Shown: positions 17,504 through 25,829, numbered from the stretch's first letter. The stretch: 64,000 nt of DNA from Pseudomonadales bacterium (GCA_024234365.1 JACKOK010000001.1:879073-943072), one strand, 5' to 3'. Notes: generated by a model from the sequence alone, not told the origin. Numbers and translations are program-made.

Positions 17504-17536
17504 CTTAAGATTGACTTAAGTTAATGGCTTTAGGCT
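17504..17536 (+). promoter_or_regulatory. PmrA/QseB-like box and promoter of the sulfatase-kinase unit
   Basis: Two copies of CTTAAG (17504-17509 and 17515-17520) flank the spacer ATTGA, the same spacer as at 8989-8993. TAGGCT (17531-17536) lies exactly 10 bp downstream, the same distance as in the first site. The TTG start at 17582 follows 45 bp later. This is inferred to be a second target of the OmpR-family regulator encoded at 13494. Confidence 0.62.
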
Positions 17537-17581
17537 TAAAACAATAACGAAAAATCCACCTATCGTTTACGGAGCTCTGTT

Positions 17582-19411
17582 TTGAATCAGTCCTGTACTG
17601 CCTTGCGTACTGCTTTTGTCACCTATTGTGCGGTCTTCCTCGCCGGTCTCGTCATGGCCTGGCAATGGCCCCTGCAGTTCTCTACCGGTCTGTTTCTTCT
17701 CCTTGCCCTGATCGTGCAGTCCTTTGTGCTGAGCTCTCCCGTTCTGCTGCTGTATGCCCTGTACCGTTTCGTGCAGCGGCGTGGCATGGCGGGCGGCCAC
17801 GTGATCGTGGTGCTGATGCAGTTGCTGTGCGTGGCGAGCATCGTGTTCATGTTTGCCAATTACAAGCTGCACGATATGTATGGCTTCTATGTGAATTTCT
17901 TCGTGGTGAACCTGTTGGTGACGCCGGGAGGCGTGGAAGCCATGGGCGTGACTGACTCCACCATGTGGACACTGGCGGTGGCGGTGTTTGTGCTGGGGCT
18001 CATGGTATTTGCGGCGCTGCGCTATATTCCCTTCGAAAAGCTGTACCCGGCACGCCTGGGTAAAAAGCTGCTGTGGTCCGGCGTGACGGTGCTGTTGCTG
18101 TTTCAAGCCTTCTGGTATGCCTATGCAGAATATCGCTATGACCGCGGTATTCTCGGGGCTGCGGGACGCATTGTCTGGTATATCCCGGTGACCGCCAGAA
18201 CCTTCTTCGAAGACCTGGGGGTGCCGATCGAGCGCCCGGATACTGCAGAGTTTGATGTGGCGCAGGGCAGTGGAACCCTGGATTACCCCGCCACGCCGGA
18301 CGTGAGCTTTACCAAACCCTATAACGTGGTGTGGTTGGTGTCGGAGTCTCTGCGAGCCGATATGCTGGACCCGGAGATCATGCCCAATACCTGGACTTTC
18401 GCGCAGAAGACTCAGCGCTTCACCCAGCATTACAGTGGCGGAAACGGCACGCGCATGGGAATGTTCTCCCAGTTCTACGGCCTGTACGGGAGTTACTGGT
18501 TCGATTTCCTCTATGCCCATCGCCCCCCGATGCTGGTGGATCTGCTGAAGAAGAACGATTACTCCATGATGGCCTATACCAGCTCCCGTTTCTCCTATCC
18601 GGAGTTTGACAAGACCGTGTTTGCGAGTCTGTCCGATGATCAGCTCCAGTCCTACACCGAGGGCGATGGCTGGGAGCGTGACCGCAAGAATGTGGGGGAT
18701 ATGCTGCAGTACATCGGCAATGCACAGAAGCCTTTCTTTGCCTTCATGTTCTTTGAGTCTGCCCACGCCAACTACTATTTCCCGGAAGAATCCGTGATCC
18801 GGGAGGATTACCTCACGGATTTCAATTACCTCACGGTGGATGTCGAGGAAAATATCGAGCGCATCCGCAGCCGCTACATCAATGCCACTCATCATCTCGA
18901 CAGCCAGTTGGGGCGTGTGTTTGACACGCTGGAAGAGCAGGGCCTGCTGGACAGCACCATCGTGGTGGTCACCGGGGATCATGGTGAGGAGTTCATGGAG
19001 AAGGGGCGTTGGGGGCACAACTCGACCTTCAGCCAGGAGCAGATTCGTGTGCCGATGCTGGTGCATATTCCGGGGCGTGCCCCCGGGGTGACCAATGTCA
19101 TGACCAGCCACCTGGACATGCCGGCGACGATTCTGGCGGCGCTCGGGGCGGACGTGGACCCGGAAATTTACAGCTACGGTCATGATCTGTTTGCCCCTGA
19201 CTACGCCCGCGACTACACCGTGGTCAGTGACTGGCATGGCAACACCCTGGTGACACCCGATCTGAAAATGGTGTTCAGCAAGAAATCGGCAGCCTATGAC
19301 GACAGTGTGACCACCTTGAACGATGCGCCACTTGATTTGAACCAGACGAGCAGCGATTATCGGACCCCGTTGGGCAAGTTTGCCCGCGAAGTGTCCCGTT
19401 TTTATCATTGA
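17582..19411 (+). CDS. YejM/PbgA-like membrane sulfatase-fold protein (DUF3413-like)
   Basis: This 609-residue protein has about five N-terminal membrane helices (to residue ~190) and a periplasmic alkaline-phosphatase/sulfatase-fold domain. Metal-site motifs are visible: SESLRAD, the nucleophile region GGNGTRMG with a Thr, and TGDHGEEF followed by GRWGHN. YejM/PbgA controls LPS and outer-membrane lipid balance; related LtaS/EptA enzymes transfer lipid headgroups. The presence of Thr and the DHG site suggests it may be catalytic. Start is TTG with GGAG 7 nt upstream. A PmrA-like box precedes it, consistent with envelope modification. Confidence 0.8.
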   Translation: MNQSCTALRTAFVTYCAVFLAGLVMAWQWPLQFSTGLFLLLALIVQSFVLSSPVLLLYALYRFVQRRGMAGGHVIVVLMQLLCVASIVFMFANYKLHDMYGFYVNFFVVNLLVTPGGVEAMGVTDSTMWTLAVAVFVLGLMVFAALRYIPFEKLYPARLGKKLLWSGVTVLLLFQAFWYAYAEYRYDRGILGAAGRIVWYIPVTARTFFEDLGVPIERPDTAEFDVAQGSGTLDYPATPDVSFTKPYNVVWLVSESLRADMLDPEIMPNTWTFAQKTQRFTQHYSGGNGTRMGMFSQFYGLYGSYWFDFLYAHRPPMLVDLLKKNDYSMMAYTSSRFSYPEFDKTVFASLSDDQLQSYTEGDGWERDRKNVGDMLQYIGNAQKPFFAFMFFESAHANYYFPEESVIREDYLTDFNYLTVDVEENIERIRSRYINATHHLDSQLGRVFDTLEEQGLLDSTIVVVTGDHGEEFMEKGRWGHNSTFSQEQIRVPMLVHIPGRAPGVTNVMTSHLDMPATILAALGADVDPEIYSYGHDLFAPDYARDYTVVSDWHGNTLVTPDLKMVFSKKSAAYDDSVTTLNDAPLDLNQTSSDYRTPLGKFAREVSRFYH

Positions 19412-19420
19412 GCCCTTGTT

Positions 19421-20200
19421 ATGGATGCCGTTGCCGCTCTCCTGGATCAAAATCGTTCCAATGAGCTCCGAGTCTTCAGCCCTCTTGCCGCCCGGCAATT
19501 GGCGCAGGCTGGTTATACCCGCTTTGAGCACCTCTGGAGCCTGCCGCAGGAATTTGTCGAGCCCGCCAACCTGCGTCGCAATGGCTGGAGCGGGGTCTCC
19601 ATCCTGACGCTCCCCAATGAGCAGGGCGAACAGGAGGTGTATTACCTCAAGCGCCAGGAGAACCAGACGCGTTACTCCCTGCGCTACCCAACGGGCACAC
19701 TGACATTCCGTTACGAGGCCGATGCGCTGCACCGGGCGTTGGTGGAGGGCTGGCCGGCTGTGGAGCTGGTGGCCTGCGGCTTTCGCACCAGTCCGGGCAA
19801 CGGGGCTCCCCAGGGGCTTATTCTGACTCGCGGCCTGCCCTATCCGAACCTGAGCAGTTACCGTGAGCAGGTCTCGGACTGGACCCCCTATCTGCCCGTG
19901 TTGCGCCGCATTGGCGAGCAGTTGTTGCAGATGCATCAAAGCCGCTGGCAGCATGGAGCGCTGTTCCCCGTTCATCTGTTTCTGGAACTTGCTACCGGGG
20001 AGGGCTGTCTGATTGACTTTGAGCGGGCGCGTCGGCGCCTCTTTCCGCAATGGGCGGCGTATGCCGACCTGACCCAGTTTATTCGCCGTGCCGACTGGCT
20101 GCCCGATGAGGCGCTGGCGGCTTTGCTGGAAAGCCATCTGACGGCCATGCCGCAACTGCGCAAACGCCTGCGCAAGCGCTTCCCTAACCGTTTTCAATGA
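19421..20200 (+). CDS. InaA/WaaP-type lipopolysaccharide kinase-like protein
   Basis: This 259-residue kinase-like protein belongs to the InaA/WaaP (LPS kinase) group. YYLKRQENQ supplies the N-lobe Lys, FRYEADALHRAL the helix-C Glu, HGALFPVHLFL the catalytic-loop region and LIDFERARR the metal Asp. As in InaA, the catalytic loop lacks the HRD Asp of WaaP, so activity is uncertain. WaaP phosphorylates LPS core heptose; InaA is acid-induced with unknown target. It follows the sulfatase gene by 9 nt and is probably co-transcribed with it. Confidence 0.78.
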   Translation: MDAVAALLDQNRSNELRVFSPLAARQLAQAGYTRFEHLWSLPQEFVEPANLRRNGWSGVSILTLPNEQGEQEVYYLKRQENQTRYSLRYPTGTLTFRYEADALHRALVEGWPAVELVACGFRTSPGNGAPQGLILTRGLPYPNLSSYREQVSDWTPYLPVLRRIGEQLLQMHQSRWQHGALFPVHLFLELATGEGCLIDFERARRRLFPQWAAYADLTQFIRRADWLPDEALAALLESHLTAMPQLRKRLRKRFPNRFQ

Positions 20201-20228
20201 CAATAATGAACTTTTTGGAGTGATCCCC

Positions 20229-20864
20229 ATGACGGACCAGATCAGTTATGCCCGTGTAAAATCCGACGAGCAGTCCGCCCTGTCCTACAGCCAGCGCAAA
20301 CAGGAGAAACACCAGCAGGAGATGGCCATGCTGGCCGATGCCTTTGCCCATGTGAAGGATGTTCATACGGTGCTGGATGCGCCCTGTGGTGTGGGGCGTG
20401 CCAGTATCTGGCTGGCCCAGCAGGGCAAGCAGGTGGTGGGTATCGATCTGGGCGAGGCGGCACTGTCACTGGCGCGAGAACTGGCCGAGAAGGATGGTGT
20501 GTCAGCCAGTTTCGAGAGGCAGAATATTTTTGAGCTGCCCTACGAGGACGGGCACTTCGATGCCACCCTGTGTTTCCGCCTGCTGCACCACTTCGAAAGC
20601 GAAGCCCTGCAGCAGCGTCTGATTGCCGAGATCTGCCGCGTCAGCAGCCGCTATGTGGTGATTTCGCGTATTTCCCCGACCTCGTTCACTTCGCTCAGAC
20701 GCCGACTGCGCAAGGTGCTCAGCGGCAAGGATATCAAGCAGTATCCGGTATCCGGAGCCCAGCTCGATGCAGCCTTTGCCCAGCACGGCTTCAAACCGGT
20801 GCATCGCGTTGCACGTTCCGAGTTCCTGCATTCCCTTCAGCTGCATGTGTACAGGCGCGGGTGA
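20229..20864 (+). CDS. Class I SAM-dependent methyltransferase
   Basis: This 211-residue protein has the Rossmann-fold methyltransferase motifs. Motif I is VLDAPCGVGRASIWLA (about residues 46-61), then VGIDLGEAAL, and DATLCFRLLHHF as motif IV. The substrate is not evident; position after the sulfatase and kinase genes suggests a lipid or envelope target (inference). ATG 20229 is chosen because GGAG ends 8 nt upstream; a GTG at 20220 is in frame. Its 3' end contains the guaB promoter. Confidence 0.82.
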   Translation: MTDQISYARVKSDEQSALSYSQRKQEKHQQEMAMLADAFAHVKDVHTVLDAPCGVGRASIWLAQQGKQVVGIDLGEAALSLARELAEKDGVSASFERQNIFELPYEDGHFDATLCFRLLHHFESEALQQRLIAEICRVSSRYVVISRISPTSFTSLRRRLRKVLSGKDIKQYPVSGAQLDAAFAQHGFKPVHRVARSEFLHSLQLHVYRRG

Positions 20865-20876
20865 CGTCTGTATAAT
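20848..20876 (+). promoter_or_regulatory. guaB sigma-70 promoter
   Basis: TGTACA (20848-20853), a 17-bp spacer and a perfect TATAAT (20871-20876) lie 28 bp before the guaB ATG. The -35 element sits inside the last codons of the methyltransferase gene. Confidence 0.7.
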
Positions 20877-20904
20877 CGCGTTTTTGCTGATACGTGGAAA
20901 TCTT

Positions 20905-22374
20905 ATGTTGCGCATTGCTGAAGAAGCTCTGACATTCGATGACGTTCTACTCGTGCCCGCACACTCCACTGTGCTCCCCAAATCGGTCAGCCTCAAGACG
21001 CAGTTAACCGCGTCCATCGCCCTGAATATCCCCATGATCTCGTCTGCCATGGACACCGTGACCGAGGCTCGCCTCGCCATCGCGATGGCCCAGGAAGGCG
21101 GCCTTGGGGTGATTCACAAGAGCATGAGCATTGAGCAGCAGGCACGCGAAGTCCGGATGGTCAAGAAGTTCGAGAGTGGGGTCGTGAAGGACCCTATCAC
21201 CATCGCTCCCACTGCCACGATTCGTGAACTGATTGCATTGATGCGGGAGAACGACATCTCCGGCATGCCAGTCGTCGAAGGCAGTAATCTGGTGGGTATC
21301 GTCACCAGCCGTGACGTGCGATTCGAGACCAATTACGATGCCGCCGTCTCGTCCATCATGACGCCCAAGAAAGCCCTGGTTACCGTCAAGGAAAGCGCTT
21401 CCCACAAGGAAGTCAAAGACCTGCTGCACAAACACCGTATCGAGAAGATCCTTGTTGTCAACGATAATTTCGAGCTGCGCGGCCTGGTGACCCTGAAGGA
21501 TATCCGCAAGGCGGAAGATTACCCGAATGCCTGCAAGGACCAGCTCGGGCGCCTGCGCGTGGCGGCTGCTGTCGGCACGGGCGCCGATACGGCCGAGCGC
21601 GTGGCGGCCATCGTGGAGGCCGGTGTGGACGTGATCGTGGTGGATACCGCACACGGTCATTCCCAGGGCGTGATCGATCAGGTTCGTCGTATCAAGGGTC
21701 TCTACCCCCATATCCCCGTCATCGGTGGCAATATCGCCACTGCCGAAGCGGCCAAGGATCTCGCGGCAGCGGGTGCGGATGCCGTGAAGGTCGGGATTGG
21801 TCCTGGCTCCATCTGCACCACGCGCATCGTGACCGGTGTCGGCGTGCCGCAGATTACCGCCGTGGCCAATGTGGCCGAAGCCCTGAAAGACACCCAGGTG
21901 TGCGTGATCTCCGATGGGGGCATTCGTTTCTCCGGGGATATTGCCAAGGTGATTGCTGCCGGCGCGCATGTGGTCATGATCGGCAGCCTGCTGGCCGGTT
22001 CCGAAGAGGCGCCCGGCGAGGTCGAGCTGTACCAGGGGCGCAGCTACAAGGCCTATCGTGGCATGGGTTCTCTGGGCGCCATGTCGCACAGCCAGGGCTC
22101 CAGCGACCGCTACTTCCAGGATATTGCTTCGGGCACCGAGAAACTCGTTCCGGAAGGGATTGAGGGCCGCGTTCCCTACAAGGGGCCGATGTCTGCGATT
22201 GTGCACCAGCTGATGGGCGGTCTGCGCTCAAGCATGGGCTATACCGGGTGTGAGGATATCGGGCAGATGCGCACCAAGCCTCAGTTCGTGAAGATCACCT
22301 CTTCCGGCATGAGCGAGAGCCATGTGCACGATGTCAGTATCACCAAAGAAGCGCCCAATTACCGCATGAGCTGA
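20905..22374 (+). CDS. guaB: Inosine-5'-monophosphate dehydrogenase
   Basis: GuaB oxidises IMP to XMP with NAD+, the committed step of GMP synthesis. The 489-residue length is standard. The catalytic loop GPGSICTTRIV carries the active-site Cys. Two CBS domains occupy roughly residues 95-200 (ISGMPVVEG, RGLVTLKDI), and the flap region is intact. The start MLRIAEEALTFDDVLL matches the family, so the in-frame upstream ATG at 20767 is not used. guaA follows after 24 nt, forming the usual guaBA operon. Confidence 0.98.
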   Translation: MLRIAEEALTFDDVLLVPAHSTVLPKSVSLKTQLTASIALNIPMISSAMDTVTEARLAIAMAQEGGLGVIHKSMSIEQQAREVRMVKKFESGVVKDPITIAPTATIRELIALMRENDISGMPVVEGSNLVGIVTSRDVRFETNYDAAVSSIMTPKKALVTVKESASHKEVKDLLHKHRIEKILVVNDNFELRGLVTLKDIRKAEDYPNACKDQLGRLRVAAAVGTGADTAERVAAIVEAGVDVIVVDTAHGHSQGVIDQVRRIKGLYPHIPVIGGNIATAEAAKDLAAAGADAVKVGIGPGSICTTRIVTGVGVPQITAVANVAEALKDTQVCVISDGGIRFSGDIAKVIAAGAHVVMIGSLLAGSEEAPGEVELYQGRSYKAYRGMGSLGAMSHSQGSSDRYFQDIASGTEKLVPEGIEGRVPYKGPMSAIVHQLMGGLRSSMGYTGCEDIGQMRTKPQFVKITSSGMSESHVHDVSITKEAPNYRMS

Positions 22375-22398
22375 ACCCAATAGCAGGTCGGACACATC

Positions 22399-23970
22399 TT
22401 GAATATTCACAGCCAGAAAATTCTCATTCTGGATTTCGGGTCTCAATACACCCAGCTGATCGCACGCCGCGTGCGGGAGTTGGGGGTGTATTGCGAGATC
22501 TGGGATTACCAGTCCTCACAGCAGGAAATTGAAGCCTTTGCCCCGCAGGGCGTGATCTTCTCCGGCGGGCCCGAGACTGCCACGCTGGCAGACTCGCCGC
22601 GCGCCCCGGAATTTTTGCTGCAAGGCGATTTGCCGCTGCTGGGCATCTGCTATGGCATGCAGACCATGGCCGAACAACTGGGAGGCAAGGTGGAGTCTTC
22701 CGCCAAGTCCGAGTTCGGCTACGCGGAAGTGAACCTGGTCAGCCCCAGCGCCCTGTTTGAAGGTATTGAAGACCGCGTGATGGACAGCGGCCTGGCTCAG
22801 CTCGATGTGTGGATGAGCCATGGCGACAAGGTGGTAAAAGTACCCGAGGGCTTCACCACGATTGCGGCGACAGAGAGTGCCCCCATCGCCGCCATGTCCG
22901 ATGAATCGCGACGTTTCTACGGCATTCAGTTCCATCCGGAAGTAACCCACACGGCACAGGGCTTGCGCATTCTGGAACGTTTCGTGCGCCAGATATGCGG
23001 CTGTGAAGCGCTGTGGACTTCTGCCAACATCATCGAGGACGCCATTGCCCGCGTACGCGAGCAGGTCGGGTCCGACCATGTGCTGCTGGGGCTCTCCGGC
23101 GGCGTGGACTCTTCCGTGGTGGCCGCCCTTCTGCACAAGGCCATCGGGGACCAGCTGACCTGCGTGTTTGTGGACAACGGCCTGTTGCGCCTGCACGAGG
23201 GCGACCAGGTGATGGCGACTTTCGCGAAGAGCATGGGGGTGAAGGTCATCCGCGCAGACGCCGAGGCACAGTTCCTTGGCAAGCTGGCCGGGGTGAGCGA
23301 CCCGGAGCTCAAGCGCAAGGCCATCGGCAATACCTTCATCGAGGTGTTCGACGCCGAAGCGAGCAAAATCCCCAATGTGAAATGGCTGGCCCAGGGCACC
23401 ATTTACCCGGACGTGATCGAGTCCGCCGGTTCCAAGACCGGCAAGGCGCATGTCATCAAATCCCACCACAACGTGGGCGGCCTGCCGGAAGACATGAAGC
23501 TTGGGTTGGTGGAACCCCTGCGTGAGCTGTTCAAGGACGAGGTGCGCAAGATCGGCCTGGAGCTTGGCCTGCCCTATGACATGGTGTATCGCCATCCCTT
23601 CCCGGGGCCTGGCCTTGGCGTGCGTATTCTCGGTGAAGTGAAGAAAGAGTATTGCGAGGTACTGCGCCGCGCCGATGCCATCTTCATCGAAGAGCTGCAC
23701 CGCAGCGGCTACTACCACAAGACCAGCCAGGCCTTTGCCGTCTTCGTGCCGGTGAAGTCCGTTGGCGTAGTAGGGGATGCCCGCCGCTATTCCTGGGTGA
23801 TTACCCTGCGCGCCGTGGAGACCATCGACTTCATGACCGCCCGCTGGGCACACCTGCCCTATGAGCTGCTGGAAACCGTCAGCAATCGCATCATCAACGA
23901 GATTGCCGATGTCTCCCGCGTGGCCTATGACATCTCCTCCAAGCCGCCTGCGACGATTGAGTGGGAATAA
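22399..23970 (+). CDS. guaA: GMP synthase (glutamine-hydrolysing)
   Basis: GuaA converts XMP to GMP using ATP and glutamine. The 523-residue enzyme has an N-terminal amidotransferase domain (GICYGMQTMAEQLGG with the catalytic Cys, FHPEVTHT with the His), then the ATP-pyrophosphatase P-loop LSGGVDSS at about residue 233 and the dimerisation domain ending in KPPATIEWE. The start is TTG, which begins the conserved NIHSQKILILDFGSQY segment; no ATG fits. A strong terminator follows at 24001. Confidence 0.98.
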   Translation: MNIHSQKILILDFGSQYTQLIARRVRELGVYCEIWDYQSSQQEIEAFAPQGVIFSGGPETATLADSPRAPEFLLQGDLPLLGICYGMQTMAEQLGGKVESSAKSEFGYAEVNLVSPSALFEGIEDRVMDSGLAQLDVWMSHGDKVVKVPEGFTTIAATESAPIAAMSDESRRFYGIQFHPEVTHTAQGLRILERFVRQICGCEALWTSANIIEDAIARVREQVGSDHVLLGLSGGVDSSVVAALLHKAIGDQLTCVFVDNGLLRLHEGDQVMATFAKSMGVKVIRADAEAQFLGKLAGVSDPELKRKAIGNTFIEVFDAEASKIPNVKWLAQGTIYPDVIESAGSKTGKAHVIKSHHNVGGLPEDMKLGLVEPLRELFKDEVRKIGLELGLPYDMVYRHPFPGPGLGVRILGEVKKEYCEVLRRADAIFIEELHRSGYYHKTSQAFAVFVPVKSVGVVGDARRYSWVITLRAVETIDFMTARWAHLPYELLETVSNRIINEIADVSRVAYDISSKPPATIEWE

Positions 23971-24000
23971 GCGGAGACCCGCATCCTACGACAGTGCATG

Positions 24001-24037
24001 GCATAAAAACCCGGCATGATGGCCGGGTTTTTTATGC
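24001..24037. terminator. Rho-independent terminator after guaA
   Basis: An 11-bp stem (24005-24015 paired with 24022-24032, core CCCGGC/GCCGGG) is flanked by A and T tracts, so it can act in both directions. It ends guaBA and separates it from the toxin module. Confidence 0.9.
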
Positions 24038-24059
24038 CCTCAGCTCCTGTTGAATACGG

Positions 24060-24115
24060 TTGACTGTAATAATACAGTTTGTTAGTCTGCGAGCAATCAC
24101 TGTAACAATACAGTG
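24060..24115 (+). promoter_or_regulatory. Promoter with twin palindromic operators for the toxin module
   Basis: Two inverted repeats of ACTGTA-N4-TACAGT type occur at 24063-24078 and 24098-24115; the second extends to CACTGTA/TACAGTG. Their centres are 36 bp apart. A promoter TTGACT (24060-24065), 17-bp spacer and TAGTCT (24083-24088) overlaps the first operator, and the second sits just downstream of the start site. This is a layout expected for autorepression by the antitoxin (inference). Confidence 0.7.
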
Positions 24116-24137
24116 CTTTGTGTAAGGATAGTCGCCG

Positions 24138-24539
24138 ATGAGTGTTCCTGCAGAACAACTACTGCAACGTGGTACCAGTGTCACCAGCTCGCTGCTGCCG
24201 GCCATTTTCAATATCTTCAGCCAATGGCGCCTCACTGGTGCCCAGCAGATGACCCTGTTGGGACTCAGCAATGAGAAGACCCTCTACAACTGGAAGAGCC
24301 AGCCTGAAAAGGCCAAGTTGACACGGGATCTGTTGGAACGGGCCAGCTACATCCTGGGGATCTACAAGTCCCTCGAAATTCTGCTGTCTGATCGGGCACT
24401 GGCGGACCAGTGGTTGGCGACGCCGAACGACAACCCGCTGTTCAACGGTACAGCACCGCTGGACCGGATACTGGCCGGTCAGGTAGTAGACCTGGCGGTG
24501 GTGAGGGACTTCCTCGATGCCCAGCGGGGTGGTTGGTGA
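24138..24539 (+). CDS. Xre/MbcA/ParS-family antitoxin of a RES-Xre system
   Basis: This 133-residue protein has an N-terminal Xre-like helical region and the C-terminal Xre/MbcA/ParS toxin-binding domain, with WLATPNDNPLFNGTAPLDRIL and the final ILAGQVVDL-type helix. Antitoxins of this family bind the RES toxin active-site cleft and repress their own promoter; the twin palindromes upstream fit that role. The stop codon overlaps the toxin GTG start (GTGA), so the two are translationally coupled. Confidence 0.9.
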   Translation: MSVPAEQLLQRGTSVTSSLLPAIFNIFSQWRLTGAQQMTLLGLSNEKTLYNWKSQPEKAKLTRDLLERASYILGIYKSLEILLSDRALADQWLATPNDNPLFNGTAPLDRILAGQVVDLAVVRDFLDAQRGGW

Positions 24540-25228
24540 CCGCTATCGATGACTTGTCGGTTAGCGAGGTCAACGAACCGGTCTACCGGGTCATCCTGTC
24601 GCGCTATCCCCAGATTCACCTGTTCGAGCGCGTCTCCAATCCCGAGGATTGGGACGTGCTCTACGCCGTCGAGTCGCTAACTAATCCCAGGTTGCGCGAT
24701 GAAGTCGGCGATATTCGCCTGGTCCCCCCGGAAGATCGCGTCTATGGCGATGGAGCCTCCTGGATCATGGCGGCTTTCATCCATCCTCCGGTCGATGGGC
24801 GGGGTGGTCGCTTCAACCGGGACTTTGGCATCTACTACTGCGCTGCCGATGAAACGATTGCCATCGCCGAATCGTCCTACCACCGGGCGCGCTTTCTGCG
24901 GGAATCCCGCATCGACAAGACTACTCAGGAGATGCGCGTAATCCGCGCACAGTTGGGTCCGACAATGTTGCATGATGTCCGTCACCTGGTGGGCGATGGT
25001 ATCTATGATCCAGAGAATTACGGCCATGCCCAGCAGCTCGGTTACGCGTTACGTGATGCCAAGAGTTTTGGTGTTCACTACCAAAGCGTAAGGGCAAAAG
25101 GCGAGTGCTACGGGGTGATGCGCGCAAGAGCGCTCTCCGATGCGATCCATTGGCGATATCTTCGCTACCACTATGACCAAGGGGTGATCGTCAATGTCGA
25201 ATCCCTCGATGGCAGTGGCAGGAGGTGA
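24536..25228 (+). CDS. RES-domain toxin (NAD+-degrading family)
   Basis: This 230-residue RES-domain protein has GGRFNRDFGIYYCAADETIA and IAESSYHRA, supplying the conserved Arg, Glu and Ser that name the family. RES toxins such as MbcT and Res deplete NAD+ and arrest growth. The likely start is GTG 24536 inside the antitoxin stop. An upstream in-frame start at 24410 lies within the antitoxin gene and is unlikely. A third gene follows after only 4 nt, which is unusual for RES-Xre loci. Confidence 0.88.
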   Translation: MTAIDDLSVSEVNEPVYRVILSRYPQIHLFERVSNPEDWDVLYAVESLTNPRLRDEVGDIRLVPPEDRVYGDGASWIMAAFIHPPVDGRGGRFNRDFGIYYCAADETIAIAESSYHRARFLRESRIDKTTQEMRVIRAQLGPTMLHDVRHLVGDGIYDPENYGHAQQLGYALRDAKSFGVHYQSVRAKGECYGVMRARALSDAIHWRYLRYHYDQGVIVNVESLDGSGRR

Positions 25229-25232
25229 GGGC

Positions 25233-25829
25233 ATGTACAGCGAACTGCTTTGGATATTTACCCAACTGCCAGACGATTACATCGTCCTCGACACCGAAAC
25301 CACTGGACTCCCCGATGAGAACGGCCCTCCGGATATCGTGACACTTGGCATCACTGTGGTGAAACATCGAGAGATAGTGGAATCCGTCGAGTTTAAAACC
25401 CGTCCGCAGAAACGTATTTCAGAAGAAGCACAGTCGATACACGGCATTAGTAACGAACAGGCCGCTGAATTCGAACCCTTCGATTCTCAGTGGTGTCGGA
25501 TCGCCGAATACCTGCAAGATCAGCTCATCGTCATTCACAATGCCAGTTTTGACTGGCCGATCCTGCTGGATCACGTCGCCCGGTACGGGTTATCAATGCC
25601 GCCAATTCATGGTGTGTTTTGCAGCCAAAAAGCAGCCATACCTTGGGCGCAGGCAATGAATTTGCCGTGCAGCCACAGGGGGCCATCGTTAGAGATGTTA
25701 ACGAAAGCACTTAAAGTCGAAGATCTCAGGGCAACGATCAACGGCAGGCATGGAGCCGAAATTGACAGCAGGCAGGCGGCCCAAGTGTCAGAGGGCTTGA
25801 GGCGAAAATGTGGTTCAGGCTTTGAGTGA
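25233..25829 (+). CDS. DEDDh-family 3'-5' exonuclease (DnaQ-like)
   Basis: This 198-residue protein is a DnaQ/epsilon-type exonuclease. All metal ligands are visible: D20 and E22 in VLDTETTG, D107 in HNASFDW, and H173-x4-D178. It lacks polymerase, helicase or BRCT domains. A strong GGAGGT lies 6 nt before ATG 25233, which makes it the third cistron of the RES-Xre operon; a longer in-frame start at 25194 would overlap the toxin. Its 3' end overlaps the opposite-strand cyclic-di-GMP gene by 15 bp. Its role with the toxin pair is unknown. Confidence 0.85.
   Translation: MYSELLWIFTQLPDDYIVLDTETTGLPDENGPPDIVTLGITVVKHREIVESVEFKTRPQKRISEEAQSIHGISNEQAAEFEPFDSQWCRIAEYLQDQLIVIHNASFDWPILLDHVARYGLSMPPIHGVFCSQKAAIPWAQAMNLPCSHRGPSLEMLTKALKVEDLRATINGRHGAEIDSRQAAQVSEGLRRKCGSGFE

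Noticed and set aside
17567..20230. Very long open frame on the minus strand opposite the sulfatase and kinase genes
   Set aside because: It is His/Gln/Arg-rich with no family motif, and the plus-strand genes have clear motifs and ribosome sites; it is a codon-bias shadow of a GC-rich gene.
24001..25829. Integrase, attachment sites or IS ends around the toxin module
   Set aside because: No transposase, integrase or flanking direct repeats were found; the palindromes there look like operators.
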